Made by a program: the position numbers and the translations under genes. A stretch of 64,000 bases of DNA from Neovahlkampfia damariscottae (Eukaryota > Heterolobosea > Selenaionea > Neovahlkampfiida > Neovahlkampfiidae). The notes under the pieces are model-generated. The model made no database searches, was not told where the DNA came from, and saw only the letters and a list, made by a program, of their open reading frames with translations. Positions 55,405 through 64,000 of this stretch are shown here, piece by piece (within the stretch, counting starts at the first letter, position 1; each line of letters opens with the position of its first letter). The stretch is from contig JABLTG010000004.1 of NCBI GenBank assembly GCA_016618085.1, forward strand, positions 248,001 through 312,000, written 5' to 3'.

Positions 55405-55940
55405 ATGAATGAACCTGATATTTTGGAAAATGACCAAATGGAGTCAGAAGAAACACAACAACTATCTCGAGAAAGTGGAGAAAAGATGACGAAAATGATT
55501 GAAAAACAAGAAACTTCAAAATTTGATTTAAATCAAACATTAATGATATTCTCAAAATTTATTGTGATGAAGAAGGAGAAAATGATGAGATACTTCAAGA
55601 TTATATAGAAATTTTCAAAAAAAACGGTTTATTTACTTTAAAGCGTTGGTCAAAACTTCCAGTTGAACACAGAGAAAAAATTGTCACAAATCAAGTTAGT
55701 TATCCAATTCCTTTGGCAATAGCAAATTACCTTGATGAAATGTCTGGAATTAAAGTAAAAAATTACTTTTGATTAAAAAAATAGGAAAAACAAGAGGAAA
55801 ACCGTGGAGTCAAAAGAAAAAGAGAAGAATTCGAAGAAGAAAAAAGGAAAAGAATTTTTGAATGGAACAATCATATTGATAAAATTAAAAAGAACATTCA
55901 ACTAGTGAAAAAAAAGATTCAAATTTGCCTTGATTTTTGA
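55405..55940 (+). CDS. Charged coiled-coil protein, unknown, with a frame break
   Basis: The ATG (MNEPDILENDQMESEETQQL) lies 45 nt after a CCAAT box. The frame continues to FDLNQT, after which the plausible continuation NDILKIYCDEEG, DYIEIFKKNGLFTLKRWSKL, QVSYPIPLAIANYLDEMSGI is in another frame. No GT-AG pair bridges the two, so an indel near 55530-55545 is likely. A 30-nt intron then joins to EKQEENRGVKRKREEFEEEK and HIDKIKKNIQLVKKKIQICL. The protein is helical and basic at the end. Its 3' end overlaps or abuts the convergent gene. Confidence 0.45.
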
Positions 55941-56685
55941 TATACTTGAATTTCTTTTTGTAATGCTTCAATTCTTCTTTTTTCCAAATTGACATTAACC
56001 AAATTAATGTATTTGGTCTTTTTTTGAAATTCTTTATGATGGAAAATTAGGAGATGCACATAATACAGTATGAGCTGAAACATTAACAATTTGACTTGGT
56101 AAATCTGGATCAATAAGATAATAACTTGCAGAATTTTTAAGATTGGAACATGATTGAGGTCTAAAGTCTTCGCATGTCCATACTTTGTAACTTCCATCCT
56201 CTTGTGCAAAGAAAATATGTGCATTTTCTAGTTGAATGTTCTTTTTTTTGTATAGTGACTGATAAATATTGTTTTTACTATATTCATCATCCAAGAATTG
56301 AGAAATATTAGAAAATTGTTTGAAATCTAATTTTTGATCTGCTGCTTGGAGACTCCTTACTTTTTTGAATTGGAATGTTGAAAGAATAAGACTATTTGGT
56401 GACACATCTTCGATTTTCTTAGTTTTTTGAATATATTTGAGAGTGATTTTGGATATTTCCCAAAACACTGAGTTTTTGAATTTTTTTTCAGAGTGTAGCT
56501 TTTGAAAAAGTTCTTTGGAGTTGTCTTTACTAAGGATATATTCCATGCTCTTAATTAAATCTTCTAATTCTGGGCTTTCTTCAAAACCATACCCAAGTGC
56601 TTGGTCACTGAAATACAAAAACAGAGAAGAACTTCGTGTTCAGACCCATCAACTAATTCTTGAAGCTTCACCTTTTGGTTTTCAT
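55919..56685 (-). pseudogene. Crinkler/RHS-like protein, frame broken near the C-terminus
   Basis: The ATG at 56685 (MKTKS) follows a CCAAT box and splices over a ~64-nt intron to DQALGYGFEESPELEDLIKS. The C-terminal part SASYYLIDPDLPSQIV, HTVLCASPNFPS resembles the 'SPN...YKEF...' region of Crinkler/RHS proteins. The matching continuation YKEFQKKTKYI is one frame over, and a further WLMSIWKKEELKHYKKKF (compare YMPxWxxEEL) is in the third frame. Two frame breaks suggest a decaying copy. The family match is from memory of its pattern and is weak for the N-terminal half. Confidence 0.38.
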
Positions 56686-57346
56686 TTTATATAAATCTTA
56701 TTGGTTATGAATTGATCTATTTTTAGCAAAAATCAAAGTTCTTTGCTTTCTTCCCTTGGGTGACTCGCTTTATTTTAAGGAAAATGTGGAAATATTGTTG
56801 ACAAAAAAAAAGTGTTTTGATGAAAACATCATTCAAGAAGAATTGCCTGAGAATTTTATTTTACCAGTTTTTATTTTCCGGTCATTTGGTCAGGACCACT
56901 TAATCCTTCCCTGGAAAATTAACCATTTTTTCAAAATTTTATAAATTCCAGAAACCACCTTACCAGTTCCTTATCTTCTTCCTTTTTTTTATAAATTAAA
57001 TGGTAAAATGGTAATTGTAAATTAAAGTAATAAATTAAATGTTTCAATTAGATTGGAGTTATTAAATTTCTCAGGGTGAAGTCGGAAGAGAAACCGTCGG
57101 GTTTTGAATTTCCTCTTTTTGTGTAAATAAACTTTAGTTTATGTCCTGCCACACACGTTTCCATTGCAACCATTAAATTTGTTACAGATAGTTGTTGATT
57201 GGATAAAAGTTTTGGAAGCTAATTCTAAACAATAAACAGCACCTTGATCTCAATAATTTAATTCAACAAAAAAAATGGTCAATCACCAACGATAAATTTA
57301 TCAACCAATCAAAACAAAAATTCAAACATAAAAACAAAAACGAACA
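56686..57346. other. Intergenic region with possible gene remnant
   Basis: 660 bp. On the plus strand 56732-56944 is open without an ATG (IKVLCFLPLGDSLYFKENVE, ELPENFILPVFIFRSFG) and stops at 56944. It may be a relic of an N-terminal domain, possibly of a Crinkler-like gene, but this is very uncertain. The second half is non-coding and holds ATTGG at 57199 and CCAAT at 57305, the latter serving CHMP5. Confidence 0.35.
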
Positions 57347-58154
57347 ATGCACAGATTATTTGGATCAGGTTTGATCAATTTAATATTCAACTAACACTCA
57401 TTAGGTTTGAAAATATTTAGTTCATCTTTTGACAAAGGTTGGTCAGGAAATGGAGGAAAACAAGTTGATATTAATGATACATTAGATAGACTTGATAATA
57501 GAGCAGAAGCTTTAAAATTAAAAATTGAAAAAATAGATAAAGATCTTTTGATATATAAAGATCAATTAAAAACATCACGTTCAACAGCAGAAAAACAAAG
57601 AATAAAACAAAAGTGCATGCAACTATTACAACAAAAAAAAATGTATGAATCTCAAAGTGATAGGTAAAATAGAACATCAAATTAAATATATTCAAAGTCT
57701 TTATAAACAACAAATGGTATTTTTTTTTTTTTTAATTTTTAGTCATTGGAACAAACCACTTTTGTTACTGTAAATTTTTATCATTTACTAAATGAATTAG
57801 AATCAATTAAAGGATAATCTTGATACAGTTCAAGCTATGAAACAATCAACAGATATGATGAAAAATCAATTCAAACAATATGATATTGATAAAATCTCTG
57901 ATTTACAAGATGAAATGTATGATATGATGTTAGATGCTGATGGTAATATTGATATTAATTTTAATCTTTAAGAAATTAATGATTTAATGAGTAGAAATTA
58001 TACAACTCCTGAGATGGACGATATGGAATTATTAGATGAATTAGATGCATTGGAAAGTGATATGAATACTGAATCAAATTATTTAGATGACCTTGAAATA
58101 CCATCAAGAAATAAAGAAAAAGAAGATGAACCAAGAATTGGAATACAAAATTGA
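57347..58154 (+). CDS. CHMP5: ESCRT-III-associated CHMP5/VPS60
   Basis: Six exons with introns of ~27-43 nt give ~200 residues. The start MHRLFGSGLKIFSSS and the next block DINDTLDRLDNRAEALKLKI, EKIDKDLLIYKDQLK, KQRIKQKCMQLLQQKKMYES follow human CHMP5 (KISRLDAELVKYKDQIKK, VKQKALRVLKQKRMYEQ). After further introns come SLEQTTFVT, DNLDTVQAMKQSTDMMKNQF and the acidic C-terminus ISDLQDEMYDMMLDADEIND, ELLDELDALESD. VPS60 binds Vta1 and regulates Vps4 in multivesicular body sorting. A CCAAT box (57305) lies ~40 nt before the ATG. Confidence 0.9.
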
Positions 58155-58384
58155 AATAAAATTTGAATCTTCAACTTTTTTCGGAATTATGTTCATGTAC
58201 TTTCTTTTTGTCTTTTTTTATCAAATTTTAAATGAAAAATAAAAATAGATTTCGGAATTTCCCTCGGAATTAGTTCGCTTGGATTGGTCAAAGATTTTAG
58301 AACTAGAAAGTTTTTAGATTTTTTGACATTTTGCACCAATAAAGGGGGTTTTGTTTTCACACTTTTTCCATTATTCACAAAAAA

Positions 58385-59824
58385 ATGAAGTACACAACAC
58401 TTATCTGTTTCGCACTTCTTATTACTTTCGTCTTTGCTGACAAAATCCAAAGTGAAGTCTATGAAGATTTTCTCCAAAAGAAATCAGCTGGATTCACAAT
58501 CGTTTTAAAAAGTTTTCCAGAAGTTAAAAAAATTCCTGGTGCTTCCCTTGATGAACAAAGAGTTGCTAACTACAAAGCTCTTGTCAAAAATGCTGAAGAA
58601 TCACAAGCTCCATTAAAAGCAATTTTAGATACTATTGGTGCTAAATACAGAGCTCTCTGGATTAACAACGCTATTTATGTTGAAGAAAGTTCAGTAAACA
58701 CTTTACAACTTGTTGAAAAAATCGCTGCTAGATCAGATGTTCAAGAAATTCTTTCACAAAGAACAGAAGATTTACACTTTGAAACAGGAACTTTCATGCA
58801 ACCACTTTCAAAAAAAGCTTCAGAACCAAAAGTTGAATGGAATTTAATTATTTCAAAAGCTCCATGGATCTGGAAAAAAGGTGCTGAAGGAAAAGGTGTT
58901 GTTGTTGCAAATATTGATACAGGTGTTTTCTTCAAACATCCTGGTTTAATTAATCAATACAGAGGAAAAAAATCAGACTCAAATGAAGTTGAACACGATT
59001 TCAATTGGTGGGATGGTGTTAGATCAGGAAGAGCAAACACTTGTCCAGTCGCAGGTAAAGTACCATGTGATGATCATGGTCACGGAACACACACTATCGG
59101 TACACAAGTTGGTGCTACTGCTACAGATATTGTTGGAATTGCTCCAAAAGCTAAATGGATTGCTTGTAGAGGTTTCAACAGAGGTTACTTAGCAGCAGGA
59201 GCTGTTGAAGGTTGTATGCAATTTTTCCTCGCTCCAACTAAACAAGACGGTTCAGGAGCTAATCCAAAACTTGCACCTGATGTAATTGGACATTCATATG
59301 GTGTTCCAGATTCAGCTGTTTTACAAAGAGCATTCAAAGCTGTTGAAGACAATGGTATTATCAATGTTGCTTCAGCTGGTAACTCAAGATCATGCAGAAC
59401 TATTTCAAGAGTTCCAGGTATGTACGCTAAATCATTTACTGTTGGTGCTCTCGCATATAATGCATCATCAATTGCTTCATTTTCATCAAAAGGACCTGGT
59501 TCATTCCCAAATACTCTCCAAAAACCAGAAATCGCTGCTGCTGGAGAACGTGTACCATCATGGTCACACAGAGGACCTGGTAAAGTTACAATGTCAGGAA
59601 CTTCAATGAGTGCACCACTTGTTGCTGGAGCTGTTGCTGCTTTATGGTCAAAATTCAAAAAATACAAAAACAATATTGACAAAACTCTCAAAGTCTTCAA
59701 AAAAGCTGTTAACAAAATTGAAAACACTGAATGTGGTGCTCCACAATCAGTTCCAAATTATGTTTATGGTTATGGTAACTTAAACGTCAAAAAAGCATAT
59801 AAAAAAATGAACAAAAAAGAATAA
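58385..59824 (+). CDS. Secreted subtilisin-like serine protease (S8)
   Basis: Single exon, 479 residues. A signal peptide (MKYTTLICFALLITFVFA) precedes an inhibitor-like propeptide (~20-135; FTIVLKSFPEVKK). The catalytic domain has Asp in VVVANIDTGVFFKHP, His in DDHGHGTHTIGTQVG, the oxyanion Asn in INVASAGNSR and Ser in MSGTSMSAPLVAGAVAALW, all intact. It lacks a membrane anchor, so it is likely released or lysosomal, serving digestion of prey or cyst processing. Codons are richer in C-ending forms than those of neighbouring genes (for example ATC, CTC, AAC), and there is no intron, consistent with high expression. Promoter boxes at 58276 and 58336. Confidence 0.94.
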   Translation: MKYTTLICFALLITFVFADKIQSEVYEDFLQKKSAGFTIVLKSFPEVKKIPGASLDEQRVANYKALVKNAEESQAPLKAILDTIGAKYRALWINNAIYVEESSVNTLQLVEKIAARSDVQEILSQRTEDLHFETGTFMQPLSKKASEPKVEWNLIISKAPWIWKKGAEGKGVVVANIDTGVFFKHPGLINQYRGKKSDSNEVEHDFNWWDGVRSGRANTCPVAGKVPCDDHGHGTHTIGTQVGATATDIVGIAPKAKWIACRGFNRGYLAAGAVEGCMQFFLAPTKQDGSGANPKLAPDVIGHSYGVPDSAVLQRAFKAVEDNGIINVASAGNSRSCRTISRVPGMYAKSFTVGALAYNASSIASFSSKGPGSFPNTLQKPEIAAAGERVPSWSHRGPGKVTMSGTSMSAPLVAGAVAALWSKFKKYKNNIDKTLKVFKKAVNKIENTECGAPQSVPNYVYGYGNLNVKKAYKKMNKKE

Positions 59825-59868
59825 ATGTTTTAATGATGAACTAAACCCCACCACCTTTCCTTTTTTTT

Positions 59869-61172
59869 TTAATCCTCTTCCATCAAATCTACTTCTTCTT
59901 TTGTTACTTTTTGTAAATTTGTTGTTATATTTTCTTGTGGTGATTTTGTAATTTGACTTGGTGGAGCTTTTTCTTCTTCATCTTTTTCCATTACTTCTTT
60001 CATCCATTTTTCAATTTCATTTTTGTGAATAGAAAATAAAAATTTCTTCAAATCTAATTTTGATGGAGTTGTTCCCAATGGAAAACTGATAAAATTTTGA
60101 TGATTAATATATTTTTCACTTCCTCCTATAACTTCAAAATCATCAACAAATATTGATTTTTTTCCTAAATTTTTTAATAAAAATTGAAATGAATTAGTTT
60201 TTGTTTTTTGTAATTCAATGATTGCCTGTTGTTTAGAGGTTTGTAAATTTCCAGTTTTTGATAATTCAAAATCAATTTGACAATTATTTTTTTTTCCTTT
60301 TCTTCCTAAATATGAAATAACTTTTCTAACTTTATAAGTTATTTTTTCACCAACTAATTCTGCAAATACTGGATTATTTATATCTTCATTTGTATTCACT
60401 TGATTCAAATAATGTTCCTTTTCCAATTTTATTGCTTGTTTTGCTTCTCTTTTTTCTTTTAAAATTTCGGATTTATTCATTTTGGTTGATATTTTCTTTT
60501 CAACAACTTCATCCATTATATCTTCTATTGAATCAAATCCTTCATCTTTTATTGTTTCATTTGATTTCTTTTCTTCTGCAGCTAATTTTTCGAATACTTC
60601 AAATTCACCAGCTCGTTTTAAACGGTAAAAATGAGCTTCTAAACTTCTAACTGTTCTTGAAGGATGGAATTTATAACGATTTCTATCAATCAAATGTTGA
60701 AAACTTATATGACCTTTCTCTTTTAATTCATTAATTATTATTTCGTCCTCTTCTTTCATCCAAGGAATTCTTTTTGTATTATATCTAATTACATTCATAG
60801 CTTCTACTGCTTTTCTATTTTATTAATTTCTTTTTATTTTTTTACTTTGATATTTCTTTGTCATAAAGTAGAGCTTCCCACCTTTCTGTAACTTCGTCCA
60901 TACTGAAGGTAGTTTGAAATTTTACTGTTGATACAATATCTATTGGATCTAAATTAGATTCAACAGCTTCTACTAAAAGTAAATCATCCATAGGACACCA
61001 TTTATAAAACTTAATTTAATTTTTGTTTTTTTGTTTTTATTACTTTTGATAATAATTCAGGTTTCTCTTTTTTTACAAGTCCAGAAAGTACATTGGTTTT
61101 TTTTGGCTTTTTTGTAGGATTTGTTTCTTCAGCCTCAACTGGATTTTCACTTCTTTTGTTGCTTTCTTCCAT
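59869..61172 (-). CDS. MCRS1: Microspherule protein 1-like, FHA domain
   Basis: Three exons, two introns of ~31-34 nt, ~410 residues. After a basic N-terminus the MCRS_N domain reads FYKWCPMDDLLLVEAVESNL, TFSMDEVTERWEALLYDKEI, SKKAVEAMNVIRY (human LREVQERWYALLYDPVISK). A SANT-like part follows (WMKEEDEIIINELKEKG). The C-terminal FHA domain has YLGRKGKKNNCQIDFELSKT, TSKQQAIIELQKT, NLGKKSIFVDDFEVIGGSEK. MCRS1 belongs to INO80 and NSL chromatin complexes and to spindle assembly. The serine of the canonical FHA SRxH motif is in TSKQQA, so phosphopeptide binding may be altered, as in human SRKQG. A CCAAT box precedes the ATG. Confidence 0.87.
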
Positions 61173-61361
61173 TTTTTTGGATAACCAATAAAATTGTAGT
61201 TCTAAAAGAAAAAAATGGTCTGAATCGAAATCGAAAAAAATGAAAATTTCATTCCCTTAATTTTTGGTTAAAAAATGATTGGTAAAAGAAATCTGTGAGG
61301 TTATTTTTAGATTGACCAATCATTATATAATCACTTTCAACCATGTTTTTTCCACACAAAA

Positions 61362-62483
61362 ATGAAAATAAAACAACCAACAACAAACGAACAAAAATTA
61401 CAAGTTACTGTAAAAAATAATCAAATTGTATTTGGAAACCCAAATTCACACGACAATGCCACAGTCACTTTTGAAAGAACTCTGAGAATTCCAGACGACG
61501 GAAAAGTTTATCCTTTACCACCTTCATTTGGTCATTTCCCAGTTGAAAAAGTTGATGATTACTTGGACAAAGTTCCTGAATCATGGAGACAACATGGAGG
61601 TGTATTTATACCAATGTATCAAAGAGAAGCAATGTGGATGCAATTTGGAGGAAGTAACTCTGCACCAAAAGCAATGAAAATAGCTGTAGGAAAGATAAAT
61701 GCATTAAATGGAAAGACATGGGACCAAAAATTAGATAAAACAGAAAATGACTATGTTGTTATCCCTGATCAACCTTGGTTGGATGGAATTAATTCTGGAA
61801 ATGGTACCATTAAACAATTTGTTGCTATGCCTTTAGGAAATGGATATACAGTTGAAGGTCAAGTTTCTGGTAAAGAAGAATTTGGTGGAATTCAATTATG
61901 TGTTTACGATTGTGAAGAACAAAACAAAAAAAAAATAGAACAACATCGCCATTCAGGTTTAAAAAAAAAGAAATCAAAAAATATGAATCAAAGTTATTCA
62001 TTTTCAATGATGAAGACTAAATCTTTTGACTGTGCTCAAATGATGGAAGATGATTGTTTTGAACAAGAAGAAGAATGTGATTTTGCTGAAGCAAAAGAAA
62101 TGGGATTATCAGCTGGTGGAAAAATGAAACAAAAAATTTATAAAGATAAACGTGTTTTAAAATTTTGGAATGAAGATAAAACTGGGAGAGTATTCGTTCA
62201 TATTGTAAATAGTTCAATGTATCAAAAAATAACAGGAAAAGAACCACCAAAAACAATAATTTCATCAAAGACTTATACAGATTATGGTTATCCATGGTAT
62301 GATATTTGGGATGAAAATAAAAAATCTATCAAACCTTCAAATATATTATCACAAGTCAAAAGTGTAAAAGAAATTGATCAAGAAAAATATTCTTGGCCAC
62401 AACAAGATGATGAATCTGTTTTTATAAATAATGTTTATCCTACAAAAAAAAATTCAAATGAAGTGAGAGATGGTCTTTGGTAA
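61362..62483 (+). CDS. Conserved hypothetical protein, 373 aa
   Basis: Single exon. The N-terminal two thirds have the look of a conserved enzyme-like or lectin-like domain: RTLRIPDDGKVYPLPPSFGH, WRQHGGVFIPMYQREAMWMQ, PDQPWLDGINSGNGTIKQFV, AMPLGNGYTVEGQVSGKEEF. From memory, similar sequences occur as unannotated proteins in bacteria and fungi. A lysine/methionine-rich insert (~195-235) splits it from MGLSAGGKMKQKIYKDKRV and the C-terminal DYGYPWYDIWDE. No signal peptide or membrane segment. Function unknown. The CCAAT box at 61318 is 44 nt upstream. Confidence 0.7.
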   Translation: MKIKQPTTNEQKLQVTVKNNQIVFGNPNSHDNATVTFERTLRIPDDGKVYPLPPSFGHFPVEKVDDYLDKVPESWRQHGGVFIPMYQREAMWMQFGGSNSAPKAMKIAVGKINALNGKTWDQKLDKTENDYVVIPDQPWLDGINSGNGTIKQFVAMPLGNGYTVEGQVSGKEEFGGIQLCVYDCEEQNKKKIEQHRHSGLKKKKSKNMNQSYSFSMMKTKSFDCAQMMEDDCFEQEEECDFAEAKEMGLSAGGKMKQKIYKDKRVLKFWNEDKTGRVFVHIVNSSMYQKITGKEPPKTIISSKTYTDYGYPWYDIWDENKKSIKPSNILSQVKSVKEIDQEKYSWPQQDDESVFINNVYPTKKNSNEVRDGLW

Positions 62484-62565
62484 TTAATATTTAAAATAAA
62501 TGATTTAGAGTTTGATTTCCCTTGAAATACGTTCTTTTGTATATGATTTTGTGAATTATAAAATA

Positions 62566-62640
62566 AGTTCACCTTTGGGATGAATCGAACACCCATCTCC
62601 AAGTGGTAACCTATAACTTGACGCATTCCCAATATGGTGT
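62566..62640 (-). tRNA. tRNA-like element with clear B box, isotype not assigned
   Basis: On the minus strand a T-arm is evident: GGGTG, loop TTCGATT, CATCC, i.e. a B box. An anticodon-like hairpin CAAGT...ACTTG has an 11-nt loop instead of 7. The ends CACC and GGTG pair, with a mismatch further in, and the D-arm is weak (ATTGGGAAT). The sequence fits a cloverleaf only loosely, so it may be an unusual tRNA, a decayed one or a tRNA-derived element. GTTCAC occurs as a direct repeat at both edges. Confidence 0.45.
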
Positions 62641-62709
62641 TCACTCAAAAAAAAAAAGATTTAACAAAAAAAATGAACAAGTCTTCGAAAAGACTCTTTT
62701 TCTGATTTA

Positions 62710-63592
62710 TTAATTAATTTCTACAATTTTTTCTCCTATTAAATAATACAACAATATTTTTGCTAATTTTTGTATTTTCACTTCTGATATTTTGCTAATT
62801 TGACACAACCAAGTTAATAGACAAATTGAACTTTTTTGATTTTTTGTGATCAACAATGATGCTGAGTATATTATTGAACAAACCAAAAGATTCAATTCTT
62901 CTTTGAATAAATAATATTGATTCAAGTACAAAAAATCAATGATCATTTCACAATTTTCTAATAATTTATTTTGAAAATCATATTTAATTTCCCAAAAGCA
63001 TAACAAGTATAATTCTAAGAATTCAAAGATTGTAACGTTTGATAATTCAAAATTTATAGACAGTAAAATTCTCATTTCTATTTATTTGGACAAATTATTT
63101 TAATGAATCAAACCTGCTTCAAACAATTGTTCTTTGGAATAATTTTCGTTTTGCAATACTTTGAAAAATAAATCAGGATTATAATTTCGTTTCTGTAATT
63201 TAAAAGAAATCTTTTTCTGTGAATCAAATTTTAAAGTACATAAATTGAAGCATAAACAAAAATTTTGAAGTCAATCTTTTGAAGTTTGATTCTGGTGAAT
63301 ATATCTCAGTTATAATTTAATTTTACGTCTTAGAAAAATTATAAATATATTCAATTGATTTATATTTGATCAAAGGGTCTAATTTTAAAATCTAAAGTCT
63401 GAATTCATCGTCAAAATTTACTTTCATGGTTTCAAAAATATTTTCAATCAACAATTTTTCATCAACTAAAAAGTTTAAAAACGATTTTTCATCTTTTTCT
63501 AAATATTTTTCTTGGAAAAATTGCAAAACATCAACAACATTCGAAGAAGAAAAAATCATGATTTTTGATTGGTCACTTTTAAGTATCTGCAT
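62710..63592 (-). CDS. Cyclin-like protein
   Basis: Five exons with introns of about 23-37 nt. Splicing gives a cyclin fold: IKYKSIEYIYNFSKTIKLQK, IDFKIFVYASIYKKISFKLQ, NYNPDLFFKVLQNENYSKEQ, LFEAEMRILLSINFELSNVT, IFEFLELYLLCFW, then a second helical repeat ending YYLIGEKIVEIN. The block 'YSKEQ..EAE..IL..INFEL...T..EFLELYL' is the cyclin-box hallmark, as in A/B-type cyclins. The first helix of the box is short and poorly conserved, so it may not activate a CDK in the usual way. About 240 residues. CCAAT boxes lie 10-30 nt upstream. Confidence 0.75.
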
Positions 63593-63681
63593 TAATCCAA
63601 TCTGATTGGTGTATTTTACCTTAGAGAAAAAACTTAGTGTAAGAAGAGTTTGTCTTGAATTAAAAATTATTTAGATACAAA

Positions 63682-64000
63682 ATGGTTTTACCAAAACTCG
63701 GACTTGCTGTAGGAAAAAGAAGAGGATTTCCAACAACTGAAAGAAAAGTTGTTGTTAAAAAAACAAACAAAAAAAAAAAAACTAAAGTTGTTAAAAAAAA
63801 TACCTTCATTAGAGACCTTTGTGAAGAAGTTTGTGGATATGCTCCATACGAAGGAAGAGTTATGGAACTTTTAGGTAATGTTGCAAATACACACAGTGCT
63901 GAAAAAAGACCTGTTAACTTCGCAAAACATAGAATTGGAAGTCTTTCAAAAGCTAAAATCAAAGTTAAAAAAATCGAAGAATTAAAAAATAAAATTCAAA
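63682..64000 (+). CDS. RPL36: 60S ribosomal protein eL36, partial at window end
   Basis: The frame starts MVLPKLGLAVGKRRGFPTTE and continues VVKKNTFIRDLCEEVCGYAP, YEGRVMELLGN, RPVNFAKHRIGSLSKAKIKV; human eL36 has [40 protein letters not shown] at the same spacing. It is cut by the window edge after KNKIQ without a stop. The gene has no intron within the window. Its nearest ATTGG box (63604 or 63615 region) is shared with the divergent cyclin gene. It is a structural protein of the large ribosomal subunit. Confidence 0.93.
   Translation, partial: MVLPKLGLAVGKRRGFPTTERKVVVKKTNKKKKTKVVKKNTFIRDLCEEVCGYAPYEGRVMELLGNVANTHSAEKRPVNFAKHRIGSLSKAKIKVKKIEELKNKIQ

Noticed and set aside
58193-58477. 94-codon minus-strand ORF upstream of the subtilase
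   Set aside because: It overlaps the subtilase signal peptide and promoter boxes and has no domain or consistent promoter.
1-64000. CRISPR arrays, IS elements, prokaryotic operons or RBS
   Set aside because: No regularly spaced repeats, transposase motifs or Shine-Dalgarno patterns were seen; the genes are spliced and eukaryotic.

Overview
The window is nuclear DNA of an AT-rich, gene-dense eukaryote. It holds about 48 protein genes on both strands, mostly split by very short introns (roughly 22-55 nt, GT...AG, T-rich or A-rich), with intergenic gaps often under 100 bp. All three standard stop codons are used. The encoded machinery is eukaryotic: nuclear pore, COP9 signalosome, EMC, ERAD, TRAPP, GATOR1, ESCRT-III, replicative polymerase, 5S rRNA and ribosomal protein eL36. 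Mitochondria are implied by an NADP isocitrate dehydrogenase with a presequence-like N-terminus, a Tid1/Mdj1-type DnaJ and an acyl-CoA dehydrogenase. I cannot name the species. A small protein at 28327-28689 that resembles the N1 domain of type II secretion secretins would, if confirmed, point to a lineage that retains a mitochondrial T2SS (some heteroloboseans, jakobids, malawimonads).

Layout. 1-3.4 kb: a truncated RNA m5C methyltransferase, a coiled-coil gene and an F-box/small-GTPase fusion. 3.4-9.2 kb: one 1,923-residue bacterial-type alpha-2-macroglobulin. 9.3-14.3 kb: NUP50-like protein, an unknown, membralin, EMC6 and NAD kinase. 14.5-25.9 kb: a secreted low-complexity protein, two GT10 fucosyltransferases flanking DNA polymerase delta, a dsRBD protein and 5S rRNA, then an ABHD hydrolase and a multi-spanning membrane protein. 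25.9-34.6 kb: a degenerate sirtuin, a membrane protein, the secretin-N1-like protein, CTU1, a Q-rich protein, a 2H phosphoesterase, CSN3 and IDH2. 34.6-45.2 kb: a UBA-ankyrin-pseudokinase-PUL protein, NOC4, TRAPPC2L, an AlkD-like HEAT protein, POLE3, NPRL3 and mitochondrial DnaJ. 45.3-54.6 kb: membrane proteins, OS-9, a PHD protein, a DJ-1/PfpI protein, a 7-TM protein, a decayed GTPase and an ACBP-APH-ACAD fusion. 54.9-64 kb: small or broken genes, CHMP5/VPS60, a subtilase, MCRS1, a conserved unknown, a tRNA-like element, a cyclin and eL36.

The most general signal is a CCAAT/ATTGG box, in either orientation, 10-60 nt upstream of almost every start codon. In several head-to-head pairs one box serves both genes, and it often decides which ATG is the start. 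Several genes (EMC6, OS-9, POLE3, TRAPPC2L, CHMP5, NUP50-like, cyclin, MCRS1) only become recognisable after splicing tiny introns by eye. Two microexons of 11 and 13 nt are supported by protein conservation.

Functionally the genes are ordinary housekeeping neighbours rather than operons. Three (membralin, EMC6, OS-9) act in ER protein biogenesis or ERAD. The most unusual proteins are the secretin-N1-like protein, the UBA-ankyrin-pseudokinase-PUL protein, the ACBP-APH-ACAD fusion, the catalytically dead sirtuin and the thioester-less alpha-2-macroglobulin without a signal peptide.
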